This document shows positions 30,308 through 36,501 of a stretch of 53,553 bases of DNA, piece by piece. Made by a program: the position numbers and the translations under genes. The DNA lies in contig JAEUOY010000104.1 of NCBI GenBank assembly GCA_016790515.1, positions 1 to 53,553 of the forward strand, given 5' to 3'. The stretch is from Burkholderiaceae bacterium (GTDB lineage: Bacteria > Pseudomonadota > Gammaproteobacteria > Burkholderiales > Burkholderiaceae_C). The first letter of the stretch is position 1. Every line of letters starts with the position of its first letter. Under the pieces are notes generated by a model. The model had not been told where the DNA came from, did no database searches, and worked only from the letters and a program-made list of their open reading frames with translations.

Positions 30308-31750
30308 GTGACCCATGCCGCTGCCGACCTGCCGCTGCCGGCGCACAAATCGCTGCGCGCCAAGGCCTGGTTTGCCACGCTGGCGCTGCTGGCCTACCTG
30401 CTCGGTTCGGCGCTGTACATCGCCAGCGAGCGCGGCAAGATCTACGACAGCATCCAGCGCCTGGAAGAGCTGGCCGAGCATGAGAAGGCGCTGGCACTGG
30501 CCGAGGCGGCCATCAACGGGGCGCTGGTCGATGCCAGCGAGGCCAGCAGCGCCGCAGCGGCCGAGCCGCCCCAGCCCTCGGAGATGCGGCTGTACATGGA
30601 AGCCTGCACCAAGCTGATGGGCGCGCTGGAGCCGTTCGACCCGGCCTACGCGTTGATCTACCGCGCCATCGAACGGTCCTTCGGGTCGCTGGAGGCCGCG
30701 CCGGTGCGCGCCAACTGGATCGACCTGCGTGAAACCCTGGGCCGCGCGGCCGACGACCTGGAGATCCGCCGCGTCCGCCTGGTGGCGTCGCGGGAGGCGC
30801 TGACGCAGGGCTACCAGCGCCTGTACGACGCGGTGACGATCGAGTCGCTGGGGCTGGCCACGGTCGGCCTGCTGGCCTTCGGCACCCTGGCCGGCTGGTT
30901 CTTCGCCCGCCTGTCGGCGGACGTGCGGCGGCTGGAGGCCCATGCCCGGCACATCGTCCGGGGCGGCCGAGGCGTGACGCTGGACGTGCAGCGGGAGGAC
31001 GAACTGGGGCGCCTGATGCACGCCGTCAACCGCATGGCCATCGATCTGGACGAACGCGAGAAGCAGATCGAGGTCGACGGCCAGCGCCGGTCGCACCAGG
31101 ACAAGATGCTGGCCGTGGGGGCCCTGGCGGCCGGTCTGGCCCACGAGGTGAACAACCCTCTGGCAGTGATCACCGGCCTCGCGCAGGAATTGAAGGCCGC
31201 GCCGCAGACGCTGTCGCCCGCGGACCTGGCCGGCAGCGCGCAGATGATCCTGACCCAGGCGCAGCGAGCGTCGCTGGCCGCACGGCACCTGGCCGAGGCC
31301 GCCGCGCCGCAACCGGCCGAGTTGGACTGGGTGGACCTCAACGCGATGGTTCAGCGCGCCGTGCAGCTGTTGGGCTACGACCGGCGCTACCGCTCGTTCA
31401 CCTTCGAGGTGGTCACCGACCCGGCGTTGCCGGCGGTGCGCACGGTCGGCAATGCGATCCAGCAGGTGCTGATGCAGTTGCTGGCGTTGGGCTGCGATGC
31501 GATGAAGGCCCAGGGTGATGCCCCGGCCGAGGTGCGCATCGCGACCGCCGAGCAGTCCGGCCAGGTCGAGGTCAGCCTGCTGTTCCCGTCGGTGATCGAC
31601 TTCACGCGCGCCGAGGTCCAGAACAGCCTGCTGCTCAATCGCGCCATCGTCGAGCCGCTGGGCGCAAGGCTTGCGCTCCGTCAAGTCGAAGGCCCCCGGC
31701 TGCGCATTACGCTCGGCCTGGCCTCACCTGGAGGCGACGAACGAGGATGA
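30308..31750 (+). CDS. Membrane histidine kinase with degenerate ATP-binding domain
   Basis: A 480-residue protein from a GTG start. It has TM1 (about 20-40), a periplasmic helical sensor (about 41-177), TM2 (about 178-200), a HAMP domain (about 200-252) and a HisKA-type dimerisation helix with LAHEVNNPLAVITG (H279). The catalytic domain is abnormal: the N-box reads QQVLMQLLALGCDAM without the usual asparagines, and the DxGxG and GxGLGL glycine boxes are missing. It therefore may not autophosphorylate, and could act as a phosphatase or depend on another kinase such as the hybrid kinase at 36502. Its stop overlaps the start of the NtrC-type regulator, its clear partner. Confidence 0.85.
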   Translation: MTHAAADLPLPAHKSLRAKAWFATLALLAYLLGSALYIASERGKIYDSIQRLEELAEHEKALALAEAAINGALVDASEASSAAAAEPPQPSEMRLYMEACTKLMGALEPFDPAYALIYRAIERSFGSLEAAPVRANWIDLRETLGRAADDLEIRRVRLVASREALTQGYQRLYDAVTIESLGLATVGLLAFGTLAGWFFARLSADVRRLEAHARHIVRGGRGVTLDVQREDELGRLMHAVNRMAIDLDEREKQIEVDGQRRSHQDKMLAVGALAAGLAHEVNNPLAVITGLAQELKAAPQTLSPADLAGSAQMILTQAQRASLAARHLAEAAAPQPAELDWVDLNAMVQRAVQLLGYDRRYRSFTFEVVTDPALPAVRTVGNAIQQVLMQLLALGCDAMKAQGDAPAEVRIATAEQSGQVEVSLLFPSVIDFTRAEVQNSLLLNRAIVEPLGARLALRQVEGPRLRITLGLASPGGDERG

Positions 31751-33138
31751 GCGGGATGCCGGAGTTGAATGTGCTCGTCGTGGATGACGAGCCGGCCATC
31801 CGGCAGGTGCTGTCGGCCGCGATCTCCAAGGCCGGCTACGCGGTGGACACCGCGGCATCGGCCGCCGAGGCCTTGGCCAAGCTCGACAAGACCTCGATCG
31901 ATGTCGTGCTCAGCGACGTCTTCATGCCGGTGACCGACGGCATCGAGTTGCTGAAACTGGCCCGCGCGCGCGGCCATTCGTCGACCTTCATCATGGTCAC
32001 CGCGTTCGCCTCGGTCGATTCGGCGATCGATGCGATCAAGGCCGGCGCCTGGGACTACATCACCAAGCCGGTCCGCAGCGAGGAGATCGTGCACCGCCTC
32101 GAGCAGATCGATGCGCTGCGCGGCCTGCGCGAGGAGAACCGCACGCTGCGCAGCCTCGTGCTCGGCAGCGGCGCGAAGGCGTTCAGCTTCACGTCGCCGG
32201 CGATGCAGGCCACCGAGAGGCTGATCGCGCGCGTCGCGCCCACCGGCAGCACCGTGCTGATCACCGGCGAGAGCGGCACCGGCAAGGGTGTCAGCGCCAG
32301 GCGCATCCATGAACTGTCGTCGCGACGCGACGGGCCCTTCATCCCGGTGAACTGCGCCGCGATTCCCGAGACCTTGATCGAGAGCGAGCTGTTCGGCCAT
32401 ACCAAGGGCGCCTTCACCAGTGCCGACCGGGTGCGCAAGGGCCTGTTCGTGCAGGCCGACCGAGGCACCATCTTCCTCGACGAGATCGGCGAACTGCCCC
32501 TGGGCATGCAGACCAAGCTGCTGCACGTGCTGGAGGCCAAGGAAGTGCGGCCGCTGGGTTCGGAGCAGAGTCGCAAGGTCGACGTTCGCATCATCGCGGC
32601 CACCAACCGCGACCTGGCCGCGATGGTTGCGGCCGGCCGGTTCCGCGAGGACCTGTTCTTCCGGTTGTCGGCGTTCCAGATCCCGATGCCGCCGCTGCGA
32701 GCGCGGCGCGAGGACATCCCGGGCCTGCTGCGCCACCTGATCGCCCAGCGGGTGATGCCTTCGGGCACGCACGAAGAGCTGGTGCTGGAGCCCGAGGCCG
32801 AGGACCTGCTGGTCAATTTCAGCTGGCCGGGCAACGTGCGGCAGCTCGAGAACGTGCTGCACCGCGCCGCCATACTGGCCGACGGTGGCTGCATCCGCAC
32901 CGTCGACCTGCCGCCGGAGGTCACCCGCGGCAACAGCGCAACCATCGCCAACCCTGTGGCGGCCGACGGTGCCGGCGGCGAAGGCAGCCTGCGCGATCGG
33001 GTGCGGCGCTTCGAGTTGTCGCTGCTCCGCCGCGCCATCGACGAGGCCGGCGGCGACCGCCGGTTGGCCGCGCAGCGTCTGGGCATCGGCTTGTCCAGCC
33101 TGTACCGCAAGCTCGAAGAGACCGGCAGCGACGGCTGA
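31747..33138 (+). CDS. NtrC-family sigma-54-dependent response regulator
   Basis: A 463-residue regulator. The receiver domain (about 6-120) has VVDDE, phospho-acceptor D57 and K107. The AAA+ domain (about 145-380) has Walker A GESGTGKG (174-181), a sigma-54 contact loop GAFTSA (221-226; usual form GAFTGA), Walker B TIFLDE (241-246) and FREDLFFRLSAFQIPMPPLR. The C-terminal Fis-type helix-turn-helix is GGDRRLAAQRLGIGLSSLYRKLEE. It activates RpoN-dependent promoters, and many surround it here. The paired TTCCCG-N4-CGGGAA sites are its likely targets (inference). It overlaps the kinase gene by 4 bases. Confidence 0.93.
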   Translation: MSGMPELNVLVVDDEPAIRQVLSAAISKAGYAVDTAASAAEALAKLDKTSIDVVLSDVFMPVTDGIELLKLARARGHSSTFIMVTAFASVDSAIDAIKAGAWDYITKPVRSEEIVHRLEQIDALRGLREENRTLRSLVLGSGAKAFSFTSPAMQATERLIARVAPTGSTVLITGESGTGKGVSARRIHELSSRRDGPFIPVNCAAIPETLIESELFGHTKGAFTSADRVRKGLFVQADRGTIFLDEIGELPLGMQTKLLHVLEAKEVRPLGSEQSRKVDVRIIAATNRDLAAMVAAGRFREDLFFRLSAFQIPMPPLRARREDIPGLLRHLIAQRVMPSGTHEELVLEPEAEDLLVNFSWPGNVRQLENVLHRAAILADGGCIRTVDLPPEVTRGNSATIANPVAADGAGGEGSLRDRVRRFELSLLRRAIDEAGGDRRLAAQRLGIGLSSLYRKLEETGSDG

Positions 33139-33161
33139 GGGCGGCGCGTGCCGTCGCGCCG

Positions 33162-33177
33162 TGGCACGGAATTCGCT
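33162..33177 (+). promoter_or_regulatory. Sigma-54 promoter for the Sel1/cytochrome/propeller operon
   Basis: TGGCACG-GAAT-TCGCT has a perfect -24 element and GG-N10-GC spacing, in the 77-base gap after the regulator gene. The predicted start is near 33188, just inside the hairpin at 33183. Confidence 0.65.
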
Positions 33178-33182
33178 GCAAG

Positions 33183-33200
33183 CCACCCATCGAAGGGTGG
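33183..33200 (+). other. Hairpin at the 5' end of the Sel1 operon leader
   Basis: CCACCC-ATCGAA-GGGTGG forms a 6-bp GC-rich stem with a 6-base loop, directly before GGAG (33203) and the GTG start at 33216. It could modulate translation or be residual terminator structure of the regulator gene. Confidence 0.35.
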
Positions 33201-33215
33201 TTTGGAGAACACACC

Positions 33216-33854
33216 GTGCCGTTCAGCCTCAGACATTGGCGACCAGGCGCACTGCTGTGCGTGATGGTTGCCTGCGCGCAAGCGACACCGCAGGACGATT
33301 TCCTGCGCGGCCAACTGGCCTACCACCGGGGCGACGTGGCTGGCGCGATGGCGGCGCTGAAGCCGGCGGCGCAGGCCGGTCATGCGCCCTCGCAGACCTT
33401 GCTGGCCTTCATCCTCGACCGCGCCGATTTCGTCGACGAGGCCGCCCGCTACTACCGCGATGCCGCAGCCCTCGGTGATGCCGAGGGCCACGCCGGGCTG
33501 GCCAATGCCCATCTCACGGGCCGCGGTGTTGCCAAAGATGAGAAGCTTGCCGCGGCGCATTTCTCGAAAGCGGCAGAACTCGGGCATGCGGCGTCGATCG
33601 AGCTGTTGGCCACGGCCTGGTCGCGCAATCAACTGGGACTGGACGCCAACGCCAACCCCGCCGCCGCGCTCTCCGCCCTGCAGCGCGCCGCCGACGCCGG
33701 CCACCTGCCATCGACCGAGGCACTCGCGCGTGCCTACCAGGGTGGCGGCCTCGGCCTGGCACCCGACGCGGCCGAAGCCGCACGCTGGCAGGCGCGCGCC
33801 ACCGAGCTGCGCAAGCAACGCGCCGGCAAGCCGGTGGCCAAGGCCGCGCGATGA
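33216..33854 (+). CDS. Sel1-repeat exported protein
   Basis: A 212-residue protein (GTG start, GGAG upstream) with a signal peptide (about 1-23) and Sel1-like repeats: AMAALKPAAQAGHAPSQTLLAFIL, EAARYYRDAAALGDAEGHAGLANAHLTGRGV, AAAHFSKAAELGHAASIELLATAW, ALSALQRAADAGHLPSTEALARAYQGGGLGL. It is the first gene of an operon reading into a monoheme cytochrome (ATGA overlap), two propellers and a hybrid kinase. It is related in type to the 29687 protein. An interaction scaffold is likely; the partner is unknown. Confidence 0.85.
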   Translation: MPFSLRHWRPGALLCVMVACAQATPQDDFLRGQLAYHRGDVAGAMAALKPAAQAGHAPSQTLLAFILDRADFVDEAARYYRDAAALGDAEGHAGLANAHLTGRGVAKDEKLAAAHFSKAAELGHAASIELLATAWSRNQLGLDANANPAAALSALQRAADAGHLPSTEALARAYQGGGLGLAPDAAEAARWQARATELRKQRAGKPVAKAAR

Positions 33855-34159
33855 TGCCGCGCCATGCCGCGCTGGCACTCGGCCTGCTGCTGGGTAGCGC
33901 CGGCAGTTCGTCCGAGGCCGCCGACCCGGCGCAAGGGGCCGACCTGTACCGCCGCTGGTGCGTCAACTGCCACGGCCCCGCGGGCCGGCCGGTGCTTCCC
34001 GGCGCACCCGACTTCTCGCGACCCACCTCGCTGCTGCGATCGGACCTCGAACTGATGACCCGCATCCGCGACGGCCGTGGCGCCATGCCTGCCTTTCAGG
34101 GCCAACTGCGCGATCGCGAGATTCTCGACGTCGTTGCCCACCTGAGAACGCTGCGATGA
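33851..34159 (+). CDS. Small monoheme class I cytochrome c
   Basis: A 102-residue exported protein with a signal (about 1-24), CVNCH at about 37-41 in LYRRWCVNCHGPAGRP, and GAMPAFQGQLRDREILDVVAHLRTLR, whose methionine is the likely distal ligand. It overlaps its neighbours by ATGA on both sides. It could report periplasmic redox state to the adjacent sensor proteins or act as a plain carrier. Confidence 0.9.
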   Translation: MMPRHAALALGLLLGSAGSSSEAADPAQGADLYRRWCVNCHGPAGRPVLPGAPDFSRPTSLLRSDLELMTRIRDGRGAMPAFQGQLRDREILDVVAHLRTLR

Positions 34160-35214
34160 ATCCTCTCTCGCTCATGGCGACCCGCGGCATCGGCGCGCTC
34201 GTCAGCCTGATGCTGTTGTCGACGCCCGCGCTGGCGCAAAGGGTGAAGGACGCCTTCGAGGTCGGTCCGAGCGTCTATGTGCGCGCGCTCACCGTCGAGC
34301 CGGCGCGCGGTGCGCTGTGGGTCGGCACCTCGGCCGGCGTGCACGAGGTCGACCTCGGCAGCGGCAAGTTGCGCAACACCTTCACCCGCAAGGAGGGGCT
34401 GGCCAACGAGTACGTCTTTGCCGTCGGTCTGGACCGGCAGGGCTACAAGTGGTTCGGCACCAACGCCGGCGGCGTCTCGCGCTACCGGGACGGGCAGTGG
34501 AAGACCTTCTTTCCGATGCATGGTCTGGCCGACTACTGGATCTACTCGTTCGCGCAACAGAGGAACGGCGACTTCTGGATCGGCACCTGGGCCGGGGTCA
34601 ACAAGGTCGATCGCAAGACCGGCAAGTTCAGCACCTACGTGAAGGAACTGGTCAACGAATGGGTCTACGGCATCTCGGTCGATGCGCTGGACCGGGTGTG
34701 GTTCGGCACCGAGGGCGGCGTGTCGATGTACGACGGCAAGCGCTGGGTGTCGTGGACGCACAAGGACGGGCTGGGCGCGCCCAACAGCGACAACCTGCCG
34801 CACTCCACCAATACCGGTCTGGGGACGCGCTCCCGGCACGACCTGTCGGTCGGCGCCGACGGCCCGGCCACCTACAACCCGAACTATGTGTTCTCGATCC
34901 TGTCGACGCAGGACGGCAGCATCTGGGCCGGCACCTGGGGCGGCGGCGCCGCCCGCTGGGACGGCCGCGCCTGGACCAACCTCACGGTTCGCGACGGCCT
35001 GGCCGGCAACATCGTCTACAGCATCGCCCAGGGACCCGACGGCGCGCTCTGGTTCGGCACCAACAACGGCCTCTCGCGCTGGGACGGCAAGGGCTTCAAG
35101 AACCTGGGCTCGGCCGAAGGCCTGCTCGAACGCAACGTCTACGCGGTGGCCATCGCCCCCGATGGCGACGTCTGGGCCGGCACCCGCAAGGGTGTCGTCC
35201 GCATCAACCGCTGA
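34156..35214 (+). CDS. Exported Reg_prop (two-component propeller) protein
   Basis: A 352-residue protein with a signal peptide (about 1-28, ending ALAQ) and repeats of the two-component-propeller type: GALWVGTSAGVHEVDLGSGKLRNTFTRKEGLAN, YKWFGTNAGGVSRYRDGQWKTF, DFWIGTWAGVNKVD, RVWFGTEGGVSMYDGKRWVSW, SIWAGTWGGGAARWDGRAW, ALWFGTNNGLSRWDGKGF. In classical hybrid two-component systems this propeller is the periplasmic half of the kinase; here it is a separate protein. It pairs with the 35261 protein and precedes a hybrid kinase gene. Confidence 0.88.
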   Translation: MNPLSLMATRGIGALVSLMLLSTPALAQRVKDAFEVGPSVYVRALTVEPARGALWVGTSAGVHEVDLGSGKLRNTFTRKEGLANEYVFAVGLDRQGYKWFGTNAGGVSRYRDGQWKTFFPMHGLADYWIYSFAQQRNGDFWIGTWAGVNKVDRKTGKFSTYVKELVNEWVYGISVDALDRVWFGTEGGVSMYDGKRWVSWTHKDGLGAPNSDNLPHSTNTGLGTRSRHDLSVGADGPATYNPNYVFSILSTQDGSIWAGTWGGGAARWDGRAWTNLTVRDGLAGNIVYSIAQGPDGALWFGTNNGLSRWDGKGFKNLGSAEGLLERNVYAVAIAPDGDVWAGTRKGVVRINR

Positions 35215-35260
35215 ACCGGCGATGGCCGTGCCGATTCGCCGCACCCGGAGAGCAAGCCTG

Positions 35261-36484
35261 ATGGTCATCAACCTGCGCATCGCCACCCTGGGCGGCTTCG
35301 CCTGCATTCTCATCGGCGCCGCACTGGCCGGCACCTACCAGCTCGGGCGCAGCAATGCTGCGGCAAACGCAGCGGCACTGGCGCCGGCGGCCCCGACCGG
35401 CGGCGGGCTGCCCGCCGGCCATGCCCCCGCGCCGCCACGCGAAGGCAAGGTGGGCGCCGACCCGTCACAGAAGTTCACCCACTTCCGCGTCGGCAACAAG
35501 AACGTCAAGCGCATCTTCGTCGACGGCGACATGGTGTGGGTCGGCACCTCGGGCGGCGCAGTGCGCTACGACACACGGACCGACGACTACAAGCTGTTCG
35601 ACGTCAAGAGCGGCTTGCTGTCGAACGGCGTGTTCCATGTGGGGCGGGTCGGCGAGAAGGTCGCGGTCGGCACCTATGGCGGCGGCCTGGCGCTGCTCGA
35701 CCGCAAGACCGAGCAATGGGAAACCTACAACATCCCCGAAGGTCTGGGCGATGCCTTCGTCTACGACGTGCTGACCGCGAAGAACGGCGACGTCTGGATC
35801 GCCACCTGGTCGGGGGTCAACCGCATCCACGGAGGCGACCTGAAGGACCGCTCGAAATGGGAGCTGCACACGGTGGCCTCCACGAAGGGCGGCCTGCCCA
35901 ACGATTGGGTCTATGGTCTGGCCGAGGGCAAGAACGGCGAAATCTGGCTGGGCACCGAAGGCGGGCTGGCGCAGTTTGCACAGGGCCGCTGGGAGAACTG
36001 GAACCACGCCAAGGGCCTGGGCGCGCCCTACGAGCGGGTGAAGAACGCGATCGACTTCAAGAACGACCCGGCCAAGGTCAGCGAACACCATGCCCGGCAG
36101 AAGCAGGAGATGGGGCTGCAAAACATCGACGTCGCCTACAACCCGAACTACATCGTTGCGCTCGCCGTCGACGCGCAGGGCGTGGTGTGGACCGGGACCT
36201 GGGGCGGCGGGCTGTCGCGCTACGACGGCAAGACCTGGACGCAGTACACGGTCAGCGAGGGATTGCCGGGAAACCACGTCTTCATGCTGCACATCGACCC
36301 GGGCGGTGTGTTGTGGATCGGGACCAACAACGGGCTGGCGCGCCTGAAGAGCGGGGGCGGGTTCGAGGTGCTGACAACCCAGGACGGCCTGTTCAACAAT
36401 GCAGTCTTTTCGATGGCCACCGCCCGCGATGGCACGCTTTGGGTCGGCAGCTTCGGCGGAGTGGCCAAGATCAAGCCGTCCTGA
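35261..36484 (+). CDS. Membrane-anchored Reg_prop propeller protein
   Basis: A 407-residue protein with an N-terminal membrane anchor (about 5-27), a Pro/Ala linker (about 35-65) and propeller repeats: MVWVGTSGGAVRYDTRTDDYKLF, VAVGTYGGGLALLDRKTEQWETY, DVWIATWSGVNRIHGGD, EIWLGTEGGLAQFAQGRWENW, VVWTGTWGGGLSRYDGKTW, VLWIGTNNGLARLK, TLWVGSFGGVAKIK. The start at 35261 is chosen because GGAG lies at 35247; an in-frame ATG at 35222 lacks a ribosome site. It lies 17 bases upstream of the hybrid kinase gene. Two propellers plus a soluble kinase look like a split sensor. Confidence 0.87.
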   Translation: MVINLRIATLGGFACILIGAALAGTYQLGRSNAAANAAALAPAAPTGGGLPAGHAPAPPREGKVGADPSQKFTHFRVGNKNVKRIFVDGDMVWVGTSGGAVRYDTRTDDYKLFDVKSGLLSNGVFHVGRVGEKVAVGTYGGGLALLDRKTEQWETYNIPEGLGDAFVYDVLTAKNGDVWIATWSGVNRIHGGDLKDRSKWELHTVASTKGGLPNDWVYGLAEGKNGEIWLGTEGGLAQFAQGRWENWNHAKGLGAPYERVKNAIDFKNDPAKVSEHHARQKQEMGLQNIDVAYNPNYIVALAVDAQGVVWTGTWGGGLSRYDGKTWTQYTVSEGLPGNHVFMLHIDPGGVLWIGTNNGLARLKSGGGFEVLTTQDGLFNNAVFSMATARDGTLWVGSFGGVAKIKPS

Positions 36485-36501
36485 GCGTCAGCGCTCCTTC
36501 G

